A stretch of DNA of 64,000 nucleotides from Aliikangiella marina (lineage in GTDB: Bacteria > Pseudomonadota > Gammaproteobacteria > Enterobacterales > Kangiellaceae), in assembly GCF_007004765.1 (NCBI RefSeq), contig NZ_VIKR01000004.1, forward strand, positions 310,001-374,000, read 5' to 3'. The notes under the pieces were generated by a model. That model did not search any database. It was not told the DNA's origin and was given only the letters and a program-made list of their open reading frames with translations. Below, piece after piece: positions 27,867 through 37,341 of this stretch (the first letter of the stretch is position 1; every line of letters begins with the position of its first letter). The translations under genes were made by a program, and so were the position numbers.

Positions 27867-29744
27867 ATGAAAACAATCTTAAAATTGGCTGTTAGTCTGT
27901 GTTTATTTGTTGCTTCAACTAGCTCTATAGCAGCAAGTAATCAATCTAGCGAAAACAAAGACTGGCATACGCTATCCAACTATCAGCAAATCATCTCAAC
28001 CCATATCCACCTCAATCTAGAAGTTGACTTTAATCGCAAGCAACTGAAAGGGTATGTCGACCATACAATCAAAAAAATTGATCCTTCAGTTACGACCTTA
28101 GCTGTCGACACCAGAGCTTTAGAAATCCACAAAACAGAAGCAATGGTCGACGGGCAATGGAAAGCCACTCCGTTTGAAATGGCTGAGCCCGATGCGGTTA
28201 GAGGAACTCAATTAAGTGTCGAAGTTCCTGCGGCAGCGACTCAAATTCGAATTCATTACAATTCTCGCCCGGAAGCTTCAGGGCTTCAATGGTTGACCCC
28301 AGAACAAACTGCTGGAAAAAAATATCCATTTATGTTCAGCCAGTCGCAGGCAATTCATGCAAGAAGTTGGATTCCTATCCAAGACACCCCGGCTATGCGA
28401 GTAACTTACACTGCAACCGTAAAAACAGACAAAGCTATGCGTCCAGTCATGAGCGCTGACAACAACCCAAAGCGCAGTCCAGACGGTGTTTATCAATTCA
28501 ATATGCCTCAAGCAATTCCGCCTTATTTAATTGCAATTGCGGCGGGAGACATACTTCATAAAAAGATGTCTAAGCAAACCGCAATATACTCTGAACAGGC
28601 GTATCTCGACTCTGCCGCAAAAGAGTTTGAAGACACTCAAGCGATGATCGAAGCAACTGAGAAACTGTACGGTGACTACCTGTGGAATCAATATGATTTA
28701 TTAGTACTACCACCGTCTTTCCCGTTCGGCGGTATGGAGAATCCTCGCTTATCATTTATAACGCCAACGGTAATTGCGGGAGATAAAAGCCTAGTCAATT
28801 TAATTGCTCATGAATTGGCCCATTCTTGGTCGGGCAATTTGGTTACTAACGCAACTTGGCGAGACCTATGGCTTAACGAAGGCTTCACGAGTTATGTTGA
28901 AAACCGAATTATGGAAGAAGTTTTTGGACGCGATCGGGCAGTGATGGAGCAAGCCTTAGCTGCGCAAGATTTAAATCATGAAATGAAAACATTGCCGGAA
29001 GCCGATCAAATTCTGCACGTAGAAATGCAAGGCCGCGATCCCGATGATGCATTTTCCGGTATCCCCTACACTAAAGGCCAGCTTTTCTTAATTTATCTTG
29101 AAGAGAAATTTGGTCGACAGCGGTTTGATGCTTTTGTGAAAACTTATTTTGAAACTTTTGCCTTCAAAAGTTTAGATACACCCAGCTTTGTTAGCTATCT
29201 CCACAAAAATTTAATTGATAAATATCCTGGTGTGGTTTCCAAAGCAGAAATTAACGAGTGGATTTTTAAACCTAAACTCCCTAAAAATGCACCACAACCT
29301 AAATCAAACGCTTTTAAATTAGTGCAGCAGCATATTGATAATTGGCTGGCAAGTAAATCGTCATTAGCCGATATCCCAACAGGAAAATGGACTATCCATG
29401 AGTGGCTCTATTTTGTGAATAATCTGCCGAGGGACCTTTCTATCGAACGCATGGCGGAACTCGATAAAGCTTATAATTTAACTCAGTCCACCAATAACGA
29501 AGTAGCCCATGCTTGGTTATTACTAAGTATTCAACGTGAGTACGATAAAGTTAACAATCGACTGTCCGACTATTTGATCTCAATTGGTCGACGCAAACTT
29601 ATTGTACCGCTTTACAAAGCATTACTCGAAAACCCAGACTATCTAACCTATGTTTCTGGAATTTATCGCAAAGCACGCCCCGGTTACCATCCGCTTGCGC
29701 AAGGAACAATCGATGCACTATTCAAGGAAGCTAAAAATAAATAA
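27867..29744 (+). CDS. M1 family aminopeptidase, exported
   Basis: A 625-residue zinc aminopeptidase of the M1 family, closer to the leukotriene A4 hydrolase-like/ColAP group than to PepN by length. A signal peptide (LKLAVSLCLFVASTSSIAA) indicates export. The exopeptidase motif GGMEN is near residue 288. The zinc site is HELAH at 315-319, with the third ligand E338 in LNEGFTSY. An alpha-helical C-terminal domain follows from about residue 470. It would release N-terminal amino acids from extracellular peptides. ATG at 27867 has AGAAGG upstream and a strong promoter. A terminator follows the gene. Confidence 0.93.
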   Translation: MKTILKLAVSLCLFVASTSSIAASNQSSENKDWHTLSNYQQIISTHIHLNLEVDFNRKQLKGYVDHTIKKIDPSVTTLAVDTRALEIHKTEAMVDGQWKATPFEMAEPDAVRGTQLSVEVPAAATQIRIHYNSRPEASGLQWLTPEQTAGKKYPFMFSQSQAIHARSWIPIQDTPAMRVTYTATVKTDKAMRPVMSADNNPKRSPDGVYQFNMPQAIPPYLIAIAAGDILHKKMSKQTAIYSEQAYLDSAAKEFEDTQAMIEATEKLYGDYLWNQYDLLVLPPSFPFGGMENPRLSFITPTVIAGDKSLVNLIAHELAHSWSGNLVTNATWRDLWLNEGFTSYVENRIMEEVFGRDRAVMEQALAAQDLNHEMKTLPEADQILHVEMQGRDPDDAFSGIPYTKGQLFLIYLEEKFGRQRFDAFVKTYFETFAFKSLDTPSFVSYLHKNLIDKYPGVVSKAEINEWIFKPKLPKNAPQPKSNAFKLVQQHIDNWLASKSSLADIPTGKWTIHEWLYFVNNLPRDLSIERMAELDKAYNLTQSTNNEVAHAWLLLSIQREYDKVNNRLSDYLISIGRRKLIVPLYKALLENPDYLTYVSGIYRKARPGYHPLAQGTIDALFKEAKNK

Positions 29745-29797
29745 GCAACTAGTCGCTTATGATAAAAACCGACAGACGACACTTTAACAATTTCAAC

Positions 29798-29821
29798 AGC
29801 GCTCTTCGGAGCGCTTTTTTA
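29798..29821 (+). terminator. Rho-independent terminator after the aminopeptidase gene
   Basis: AGCGCTC / GAGCGCT is a perfect 7-bp stem around a TTCG loop (29798-29815), followed by TTTTTTA. It is a strong terminator. Confidence 0.92.
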
Positions 29822-29823
29822 TT

Positions 29824-29873
29824 GAGATAGCTTTTTTATCGGGATAGCTTCTTTGTCGGGATAGCTTAGAATG
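29824..29873. repeat. 17-bp tandem repeat A, about 2.9 copies
   Basis: GAGATAGCTTTTTTATC (29824-29840) and GGGATAGCTTCTTTGTC (29841-29857) are followed by a third, diverged GGGATAGCTTAGAATG. It lies just behind the terminator of the aminopeptidase gene. Confidence 0.75.
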
Positions 29874-30210
29874 AGTAATTACTAACAGCCGACCGAACTG
29901 GCCTTCTGATGAATCTTTCTGGCTGTTAAAACACGAATGAATTATCAATTAATGCGTTACCCACTCCGATAGTAACCTTTGAGTCGCCATCTTAGTTTTT
30001 GCAAACTTTGTCCATATTTAAATCTTATCAACAGTATCAATTCATAAACACTCTCAATACATAGACGATCTCAATACCTAGAGGATCTCAATGCGACAAA
30101 CGAGGCATAACGTATAAAGCGACGCTGTGATATGAAAAATTTTCAGTGTACAAGTGTTCACTGAAAGCGTATGATCTTAGCTTATCCGACCAGTTAGCCC
30201 AAGCGAATTG
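29874..30210. other. Intergenic region before the hemolysin-III gene
   Basis: Non-coding spacer between the terminator of the aminopeptidase gene and the HlyIII gene. It holds a second 17-bp tandem repeat at 30052 and presumably the promoter of the next gene. No convincing -35/-10 pair, RNA or gene was seen. Confidence 0.5.
30052..30093. repeat. 17-bp tandem repeat B, about 2.5 copies
   Basis: TCTCAATACATAGACGA (30052-30068) and TCTCAATACCTAGAGGA (30069-30085) are followed by TCTCAATG. The sequence is unrelated to repeat A but the unit length is the same. Confidence 0.75.
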
Positions 30211-30849
30211 ATGTCTATCAAAGATCACATCCCTGATTACAGCCTTCATGAAGAGATTTGGAATGTCGCCTCTCATGCGGTGGGGTTTGCCTTGGCAATC
30301 GTCGGACTTGTATTCCTGATTCTGCGCGCTGAAGGGCCCGTTGAAGTCACAAGTGTCAGTATTTATGGCGGAACCTTGGTGTTCATGTTTCTCGCATCAA
30401 CGGTTTACCATGCGATAAACCACCCACAAAGCAAACGCATTTTAAAAATAATCGATCATTCAGCAATTTATCTGTTGATAGCGGGCACTTACACACCTTT
30501 TCTTCTGATCAGCTTAGACGGCCTAATATCCCTAGCTTCAATCATTTTCATTTGGACTGTGGCTATCATTGGCGTGGGTTTTAAGCTATTTGCTGGGCAC
30601 AGATTCCCAAAACTCTCACTCGGCACTTACTTATCTATGGGATGGTTTGCGGTATTGCTGGGATACCCGCTTTATCTAGCAGTCCCAACCGGGGGTTTAT
30701 GGCTGTTGCTCAGCGGAGGCGTTTTATTTAGCTTGGGGGTTATTTTCTATGTCGCGAAACATAAGAAATACACGCACGCTATATGGCATTTATTTGTTGT
30801 TGGTGGCTGTATTTGTCACTTCTATTCGGTTTATTTGTTCGTCGTTTAA
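30211..30849 (+). CDS. Hemolysin III family (PAQR-type) membrane protein
   Basis: A 212-residue, seven-helix membrane protein of the hemolysin III/YqfA/PAQR family. The metal-binding pattern of the family is visible: a glutamate-histidine start (LHEEIWNVASHAVG), STVYHAINHPQSK near residue 70, DHSAIYLLIAGTYTPF near residue 90, and a C-terminal HLFVVGGCICHFYS near 190, whose histidines are the probable zinc ligands. Homologs in eukaryotes are membrane hydrolases or receptors; the bacterial function is unclear. ATG at 30211 was used; a TTG at 30208 adds one methionine only. Confidence 0.88.
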   Translation: MSIKDHIPDYSLHEEIWNVASHAVGFALAIVGLVFLILRAEGPVEVTSVSIYGGTLVFMFLASTVYHAINHPQSKRILKIIDHSAIYLLIAGTYTPFLLISLDGLISLASIIFIWTVAIIGVGFKLFAGHRFPKLSLGTYLSMGWFAVLLGYPLYLAVPTGGLWLLLSGGVLFSLGVIFYVAKHKKYTHAIWHLFVVGGCICHFYSVYLFVV

Positions 30850-31039
30850 CCGCAAGTAACTTACCCCAATACCATCTATCGCTCCGAAATTCGCAGTACA
30901 ATGATAGCGAGGATAGTAAAAATCAATATATCGGCCTTTATTCATAGAAAAACGTTGACTATTTTTTAGACAAATAGTGAAAATAAAGATTATTTCTGAG
31001 AAAATACGCGCCGTTTTTGCAGTAACCTCCTGAGAGCCA

Positions 31040-33232
31040 ATGATTAAAGCTGATAAACATCTGTTTTCCTACCCAAAATACTGGGCGGAATGTTATGGCC
31101 GTGCCAAATTCCTCCCTATGTCTCGAGCGGAAATGGATGAATTAGGTTGGGACAGCTGCGATATCATTATTGTTACAGGCGATGCTTACGTCGACCACCC
31201 GAGTTTTGGTATGGCGGTAATTGGCCGTTTTCTTGAATCACAAGGGTTTAGAGTCGGCATTATTGCCCAGCCTGATTGGAACGATCCTCAAGCTTTCCAA
31301 GCTTTAGGAAAACCTAACCTTTTCTTCGGCATTACTGCTGGCAATATGGATTCGATGATAAACCGCTACACGGCAGATAAACGAATCCGCAGCGATGATG
31401 CCTACACGCCGCATGGCGAAGCGGGCAAGCGCCCGGACCGCTCAGTGATTGTCTATACCCAAAAGTGCCGTGAAGTTTATCCGACTGTGCCAACGGTAAT
31501 CGGCGGAATCGAAGCAAGCCTCCGGCGAATTGCCCAATATGATTATTGGGGTGATGAAGTCAGGCGATCAGTGTTAATCGATTCGGCCGCAGATATATTG
31601 TTATATGGAAATGCAGAAAGAGCGATGGCCGAAATAGCTCATCAGATTGCGCTCGGGCGAGACGTCAAATCTTTAACGGATATCCCTGGCACTGCAATTG
31701 TTCGAGATGCGGTTCCTGAAGGTTGGACGGAAGTCGACTCAACCCGAATCGATTGGCCCGGGAACATTGCTAAAATGCCGAATCCGTTTGAGCAAAACCC
31801 CTACGAGTACAAAGATCCGAAAAGTGAAGAATGCCAGTCGAAGCAAAAACAAGCAGAAGACCCTGCAGCAGTTCCTATCAAAATTGTACCAATGCCGCTT
31901 ATGGGTAAGGCAGGTCTTGACCCTAAAAAGACGGTAATTCGTTTGCCCTCTTTCGAAAAGATTCGCAAAGATTCTGCGCTATATGCACATGCTTCACGAA
32001 TTTTACATTTGGAGTCTAACCCTCATAACGCAAGAACACTGGTGCAAAAGCACGGCACCAAGGAAGTATGGGTCAATACTCCACCAATCCCTCTACTGAC
32101 AGACGAAATTGATGGTGTGTTTGACTTAGAATACGAGCGCGTTCCGCACCCGAGTTACGGTGATGCGAAAATTCCTGCGTACGAGATGATTCGTTTTTCA
32201 GTCAATATTATGCGAGGCTGTTTCGGGGGCTGTACATTCTGCTCAATTACAGAGCATGAAGGACGTGTTATTCAAAGCCGCTCCCAAGAGTCAGTAATAA
32301 AAGAAATTGAAGAAATGAGAGATAAGGTTCCTGGGTTCACCGGCACCGTCTCTGATTTGGGTGGTCCAACAGCTAATATGTACCACCTTAATTGCAAAGA
32401 CGACGAGATTCAGAAGAATTGTCGTAAACTTTCGTGTGTTTACCCGACCATCTGCAAAAACTTAGTTACCGATCACAAGCAAACGACCGAGCTTTATCGA
32501 AAAGCGAGAGCGGTACCAGGGGTTAAGCGAGTAGCTATCGCATCAGGCCTGCGCTACGACCTTGCCGTTGAAGATCCGGAGTATGTAAAAGAGTTAGTTA
32601 CCCATCATGTTGGCGGATATTTGAAGATAGCACCAGAGCACAGCGAAAAAAATACCCTCGAAAAAATGATGAAGCCGGGTATGGATACCTACTACAACTT
32701 TAAACAAATGTTCGAGCGTTTTTCGAAAGAAGCAGGAAAAGAACAATATCTGATCCCCTATTTCATTGCAGCTCATCCCGGCTGTGATGACAATGACATG
32801 TTAAATTTAGCCTTATGGTTAAAGAAAAATGATTTCCGATTAGACCAGGTTCAAAACTTCTATCCCTCACCAATGTCGCTGGCGACCGCAATGTATCACT
32901 CTGAGAAAAACCCATTGCACAAAGTGACCTATAAAAGTGACAAAGTTTTTACCGAGAAGGATCTCGAGCGCCGACGTCGTCATAAAGCTTTGCTTCGCTA
33001 TCATGATGAGAAAAACTGGTCATCAATTCGCAAAGTTTTGATTGAGCTAAAACGACCTGAGCTAATCGGCGATGGCCCCAATCAACTGGTTCCTGCAGCG
33101 GAAAACAAAACGAGGCTGAGTGGACAAAAATCCAGTCGACAGGCGAGACCGAGTTCAAAAAACAACCAAACAAAATCTTATCGCGGAAAGACTCGCAAAA
33201 GTGCAAACAAAAGCCGACAAAGTCGACGCTAA
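31040..33232 (+). CDS. YgiQ family radical SAM protein
   Basis: A 730-residue radical SAM protein of the YgiQ (UPF0313) family, which has an N-terminal cobalamin-binding-like region. The core CxxxCxxC cluster motif is C394-x3-C398-x2-C401 in [13 protein letters not shown]. Family blocks include [19 protein letters not shown] near residue 46, the [13 protein letters not shown] region near 154, and [13 protein letters not shown] near 570. The last 40 residues are a basic tail (SRQSRR). The reaction is not known. ATG at 31040 follows CCTCCTGAGAG. It lies 60 bases upstream of pyrC on the same strand. Confidence 0.94.
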   Translation: MIKADKHLFSYPKYWAECYGRAKFLPMSRAEMDELGWDSCDIIIVTGDAYVDHPSFGMAVIGRFLESQGFRVGIIAQPDWNDPQAFQALGKPNLFFGITAGNMDSMINRYTADKRIRSDDAYTPHGEAGKRPDRSVIVYTQKCREVYPTVPTVIGGIEASLRRIAQYDYWGDEVRRSVLIDSAADILLYGNAERAMAEIAHQIALGRDVKSLTDIPGTAIVRDAVPEGWTEVDSTRIDWPGNIAKMPNPFEQNPYEYKDPKSEECQSKQKQAEDPAAVPIKIVPMPLMGKAGLDPKKTVIRLPSFEKIRKDSALYAHASRILHLESNPHNARTLVQKHGTKEVWVNTPPIPLLTDEIDGVFDLEYERVPHPSYGDAKIPAYEMIRFSVNIMRGCFGGCTFCSITEHEGRVIQSRSQESVIKEIEEMRDKVPGFTGTVSDLGGPTANMYHLNCKDDEIQKNCRKLSCVYPTICKNLVTDHKQTTELYRKARAVPGVKRVAIASGLRYDLAVEDPEYVKELVTHHVGGYLKIAPEHSEKNTLEKMMKPGMDTYYNFKQMFERFSKEAGKEQYLIPYFIAAHPGCDDNDMLNLALWLKKNDFRLDQVQNFYPSPMSLATAMYHSEKNPLHKVTYKSDKVFTEKDLERRRRHKALLRYHDEKNWSSIRKVLIELKRPELIGDGPNQLVPAAENKTRLSGQKSSRQARPSSKNNQTKSYRGKTRKSANKSRQSRR

Positions 33233-33292
33233 TTGTTAAAATAACGCGAATTGTTGAAGTAATATCGCGACTAACTTTCTGAGAGATTTTTA

Positions 33293-34324
33293 ATGACACA
33301 GCTGACGATAACTGCACCAGACGATTGGCACTTGCACTTTCGCGATGGCGATATGCTGAAAGAAACGGTACCAGCAACCGCTCGCTGCTTTAAGCGCGCA
33401 ATAGTAATGCCTAATCTGGTCCCGCCAGTTATCAACGCCGAAATGGCTATGGCTTATAAAGATCGAATTTTAGCCGCACGCCCAGGTGGCAGCGACTTTG
33501 AGCCATTAATGACTTTATATTTAACAAATTCGACGACCGGGCAAGATATCGTCGAAGCCAAAAAAGCAGGCGTCACCGCGGCAAAATTTTATCCCGCGGG
33601 CGCGACAACTAATTCGGATGCGGCGGTCAGTGAAATGAAAGCGCTCTACCCTGTATTTGAAGCAATGCTCGAGCAAGACATGCCGTTACTCATTCACGGC
33701 GAAGTTACCAACCCTGATGTCGATATTTTTGATCGCGAAAAAGTTTTTATTGATCGCAACCTCATTCCACTAACGGAAAACTTCCAAGGCCTAAGAATCG
33801 TCTTTGAACATATAACCACGAAAGACGCGGCGGAGTTCGTTTTTAGTCAGGGCGATAACGTGGCAGCAACTATCACGCCGCAACACCTACTGCTTAATCG
33901 AAATGATTTGCTAGTCGGTGGAATTAGACCCCATAACTATTGTTTACCGGTACTTAAGAGGAACATACACCAAGAGGCATTGAGAGCAGCCGTTGCAACT
34001 GGCTCAAGCAAATTTTTCTTAGGCACTGATTCTGCGCCACATGAAAAACATCGTAAAGAGACAGCGTGTGGGTGTGCCGGGTGTTATTCTGCATGGAGCG
34101 CGATAGAACTCTATACTCATGTGTTTGAAGAGCTAGACGCGTTAGATAAACTTGAAGGCTTTGCCAGCTTTCATGGTCCAGATTTTTATCGCTTACCAAG
34201 AAATGAGGGCAAAATCACATTGGTAAAAGAATCATGGCAAATCCCAAATTCAATCACATTGCCCGATGGAAACCCGATAGTACCGTTTTTCGCGGGTGAG
34301 ATGATCCACTGGAAATTACAATAG
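33293..34324 (+). CDS. pyrC: Dihydroorotase (class II, PyrC)
   Basis: A 343-residue dihydroorotase, which closes carbamoyl-aspartate to dihydroorotate in pyrimidine synthesis. The zinc-binding pair is H13-x-H15 in [10 protein letters not shown]. The lysine carbamylated in the family is K98 in [18 protein letters not shown] and LGTDSAPH supply further ligands and the catalytic aspartate. Length and motifs match the E. coli enzyme rather than the longer class I type. It stands downstream of ygiQ and is convergent with a GGDEF gene. No other pyrimidine gene is near. Confidence 0.96.
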   Translation: MTQLTITAPDDWHLHFRDGDMLKETVPATARCFKRAIVMPNLVPPVINAEMAMAYKDRILAARPGGSDFEPLMTLYLTNSTTGQDIVEAKKAGVTAAKFYPAGATTNSDAAVSEMKALYPVFEAMLEQDMPLLIHGEVTNPDVDIFDREKVFIDRNLIPLTENFQGLRIVFEHITTKDAAEFVFSQGDNVAATITPQHLLLNRNDLLVGGIRPHNYCLPVLKRNIHQEALRAAVATGSSKFFLGTDSAPHEKHRKETACGCAGCYSAWSAIELYTHVFEELDALDKLEGFASFHGPDFYRLPRNEGKITLVKESWQIPNSITLPDGNPIVPFFAGEMIHWKLQ

Positions 34325-34365
34325 TTGGATCTTCCGTTCTAATATTCGACTCCTTTTCTCGACGA

Positions 34366-36246
34366 TTATCGGCTAAATCGATTTCTTCCTGATGATTTAG
34401 CCCGATATAACGCTTCGTCTACTTGAGCATATATTTTTGCAGGCGTATCGGTATTGTTATCAAATGCGGCAACACCGATACTCACCGTTGGCACCACTAA
34501 ATCACCTTGGGTCGCTTCAACACTTTCTGCGCTAATCGACTCTAATAATCGAGTAGCTATCAACTCCTCGGTTTTTTCATCGGTTCGAGTTAACAGCAAC
34601 ATAAATTCGTCGCCCCCTATTCTCGCAAAAACGTCTCCATCTCGAGAAATCTCACGACCGACCCTGGCAACAGTTTTCAATACCGCATCACCAACTTGAT
34701 GACCATGTATATCATTGATTGGTTTTAAATCATCCACGTCGATCAAAAATAAGCTATGGCGATAATACTGACTTCTGTGAAGGACAATTTTTTCGATGGT
34801 TGAAAATATAAATCGGCGATTCGCTAAACCCGTAAGCTCATCGGTAATTGCTAAAGAAGCAAATTTTCTAGACACTCGGAACTGCCACCAAAGAAAAATT
34901 AAAACGATTAAAATGACACTAATTGAACCATACAGCCATAAGCGTTGGATTTGAATTTGTCGCTGCTGATTATTGAGCATTAATTCTTGCAGTTGTGTTT
35001 TATTTTCTAAAAGTTCTAACTCGAGGATTTCTCTCTCGCTTTGTAGTTCGAGCTTTAACTCCTCAACAGATTGCGAGGTATTGCGGCGTTGGACATCGAT
35101 AACGGCTTGGTAGTATTGCTCAATTAGTTGATAAGCCTGGCGGTAATTTTTTCGCTTCGCAGCAACTTGCGCGGCAATTTTATCGACTTCAATCTGCCAA
35201 GTTGTACCTTTAAGCTCAGGGATTTCATCAAAGATTGCACGAGCCCTAGCTACGCTATTGTCGGCACTTTGGAAGTCACCCAGATCGGCAAAACACAGTG
35301 CTTGTTTCTTATAAAGTTCAGCTTTGTAATCCTTAAACCCGTCAATGGATAAACCCGCTGAAAATAGTGGCATCGCTTTATCGCAGTTTCCGCTGTTGGC
35401 ATATGACAGGCTAATTCCGTAGTGATAGTAGAACTGAGTATAACTTGATGTCAGGTCGCCCACTGCGGCTCGATATTGCTCGAACCCCTCAATCGCTTGC
35501 TGCCATTTTTCCCAGCGACGATAATTAGATGCTAAACCAAAAGTAGACTCCGCGATAAAATAAGGATAACCGAGTTTTAAATATATCTCTCTGGCTTTTT
35601 GATAATACTCAACGCTCGACTCCATTTTAGCTGTGTAGCTATACAGCACCCCATAAACTTCATAGGTTTGCGCGATTAGCAATGGATTGTTGTTCTCTTT
35701 TGCAATACGAAACGCTTCTTGAAGATACTTTAACGACGACTCATACTTTTCTTCTAAAGTATCATTGTATCCGATCTCAAGTAGCACGTAGCCCTTCACA
35801 TAAGGATCGGTAACTGAATTCGATAACCTAAATGCTTGTTGTAACTCTTTGCCGGCAGTTAAGTAATCGCCGCGTCGTTGGCTAATAATTGCCGAGTAAA
35901 GATAAAACATTGCCGCGATTTCAGGAGGGCTATTATCATCCAGTAAGTTTTTGCCCTCAAGAATCGGCACTTTAAAGCGATCAAATTGGAATGAAAAATT
36001 GTAAGCTTCTGCCTTTCTTAATAGCCACAAAAGTCGTAGCTCTTTATCAAGTTGCGCATCCGCGATGGATAAGGACTCTAACTCTTCAAGCGCAACGAGC
36101 GGCTCTGCCAGGATAGCCTCTTGCATATTTTTTAGCGCCAGTTTGAGCGCCTGATTTGAGTCACTTTGCGCGGCATTTAACTTTTCGACATATAACAATG
36201 TCGACAATAGCAAGGCTAAAGACACGATTATTTTTTTTAATATCAA
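34366..36246 (-). CDS. TPR-containing membrane diguanylate cyclase
   Basis: A membrane-anchored protein of about 626 residues with an N-terminal signal sequence (LKKIIVSLALLLSTLLYVEKLNAAQ). A long series of TPR-like helical repeats covers about residues 40-365 in the periplasm, followed by a coiled coil, a single membrane helix (WLYGSISVILIVLIFLWWQF) and a C-terminal GGDEF domain. GGDEF is intact (about residues 544-548) and RDGD five residues earlier is the I-site. The start taken is TTG 36246, which has AGTAGG seven bases upstream and begins directly at the signal sequence. The frame continues to an ATG at 36324 (652 residues), so that start is possible. It is probably a cyclic-di-GMP synthase that responds to protein or peptide contacts. 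Confidence 0.85.
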   Translation of the reverse strand: MILKKIIVSLALLLSTLLYVEKLNAAQSDSNQALKLALKNMQEAILAEPLVALEELESLSIADAQLDKELRLLWLLRKAEAYNFSFQFDRFKVPILEGKNLLDDNSPPEIAAMFYLYSAIISQRRGDYLTAGKELQQAFRLSNSVTDPYVKGYVLLEIGYNDTLEEKYESSLKYLQEAFRIAKENNNPLLIAQTYEVYGVLYSYTAKMESSVEYYQKAREIYLKLGYPYFIAESTFGLASNYRRWEKWQQAIEGFEQYRAAVGDLTSSYTQFYYHYGISLSYANSGNCDKAMPLFSAGLSIDGFKDYKAELYKKQALCFADLGDFQSADNSVARARAIFDEIPELKGTTWQIEVDKIAAQVAAKRKNYRQAYQLIEQYYQAVIDVQRRNTSQSVEELKLELQSEREILELELLENKTQLQELMLNNQQRQIQIQRLWLYGSISVILIVLIFLWWQFRVSRKFASLAITDELTGLANRRFIFSTIEKIVLHRSQYYRHSLFLIDVDDLKPINDIHGHQVGDAVLKTVARVGREISRDGDVFARIGGDEFMLLLTRTDEKTEELIATRLLESISAESVEATQGDLVVPTVSIGVAAFDNNTDTPAKIYAQVDEALYRAKSSGRNRFSR

Positions 36247-36324
36247 ACTAAAACCTACTTTCGAACTTCTGAGCAGTATGGTGGCCCATGTCCTATCTGC
36301 ACGTGACTGACCACAGTTCAGCAT

Positions 36325-36945
36325 TCAATTTACGACTATCTACATGATAATCTAGAAAAAACTTACAATTCAATAAGTTAGAAGTTATTTTAACACGCTC
36401 CACAGGTCAATTTATCGATGAGACTCGAAACAAGAGCTTAACTTTTAGTCAATAATTAAACTTCACCTCTAATTATAGTCACAAGAAAATTAATTGATGA
36501 TATAAAGCTTCTATCCATTCGTTATGTCACTCGTCAGTCCCTTTAATTAGTCTTTACCAGTTACTATCTCTGAACCTATGGCTGAATCGGTAGCAGTATC
36601 TATGTCGCTACTGATGATGATATTTTTATTCGTAATCACTATAAGTAAGTGAATTCAATAGCGGCTTTATTCAGACAGCTTGTAACCAGTCGAGCGCTAT
36701 AGTAGTTAATTAAGCGACGTCAGGCTCCTTGGCAGATTACTTTCATGAAAGTAGGTTTAACGCCAGGATAACGTTAATCGATAAGTGCAGTTGGTCCGCA
36801 AAACGTTAAAAAAAAGCCACTCATATGCACAAATATCCTAAACAGAGATACTTATATGACTTACGCTAATTTCAGCATTCTCATGATATTTTCTTTCCCA
36901 TTATGGGTTACACTCATATCAATGCAGTTTGAAAAGGAATTTCAT
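36325..36945. other. Long intergenic region with a 16-bp palindrome
   Basis: About 620 bases without a credible gene between the divergent TPR-GGDEF gene and the small ORF at 36946. It should hold two promoters. A perfect 16-bp palindrome (36738-36753) is the only strong element. An ATG at 36856 opens a frame into the small ORF but lacks a ribosome site. Confidence 0.5.
36738..36753. promoter_or_regulatory. Perfect 16-bp palindrome, candidate operator
   Basis: TACTTTCATGAAAGTA is a perfect inverted repeat without spacer, of the size of a dimeric regulator's site. It is about 200 bases upstream of the small ORF and 600 upstream of egtB. No regulator gene is adjacent, so its owner is unknown. 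Confidence 0.45.
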
Positions 36946-37137
36946 ATGTTAAATCAAGAGAGCTTTATGCCATTCAGTCTAAACAATGGCTATAGCGTCA
37001 GCGAAGCCTCGCTCGATGAGTTTATTCAAGCAATCGTTTGTCAGTCTGATGATGAAGAGGATCGTCGCTATCTACTGACACTCGTTGAAAAGTTACTTGA
37101 GCAAAAAACTTCACCAAATAATTCAAACAGTCTGTAA
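36946..37137 (+). CDS. Small unknown protein upstream of egtB
   Basis: A 63-residue ORF beginning MLNQESFMPFSLNN. ATG at 36946 has AAAAGGAA, about 7 bases upstream, which is the best ribosome site in the area; a longer reading from ATG 36856 would add a hydrophobic stretch (FSILMIFSFPLWVTLI) but has none. The C-terminal half is an acidic amphipathic helix (SDDEEDRRYLLTLVEKLLEQK). I do not recognise a family. The position 204 bases before egtB, on the same strand, allows a link to the ergothioneine genes but does not prove one. Confidence 0.5.
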   Translation: MLNQESFMPFSLNNGYSVSEASLDEFIQAIVCQSDDEEDRRYLLTLVEKLLEQKTSPNNSNSL

Positions 37138-37341
37138 CCTAACTAGGCTTGAAGCATCTTTAAAAGGACTGAAGCGAAGGTCGAGAAGGTAACAATAAGG
37201 CCACTTTATAAATCTCTAAGAGAGATATAAAACAAGGCATATTTGCAAGCTGAGTTTAGAGTCCTTATAGTCAGTGAACCCTAATCAGTTGAACTGTCGG
37301 CCGTCGAAAGTCTATAAATCCGACCCAAAAGGACAATAAAG

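Noticed and set aside
30088-30276. 62-codon minus-strand frame near the hemolysin-III start
   Set aside because: It overlaps the tandem repeat and the start of a real gene, and lacks a ribosome site.
32949-33377. 142-codon minus-strand open frame across the ygiQ-pyrC junction
   Set aside because: It overlaps two well-supported plus-strand genes and codes for no recognisable protein.
36856-36945. Upstream ATG extending the small ORF before egtB
   Set aside because: No ribosome site precedes it, whereas ATG 36946 has AAAAGGAA. The added hydrophobic stretch may still be real if the start is misjudged.
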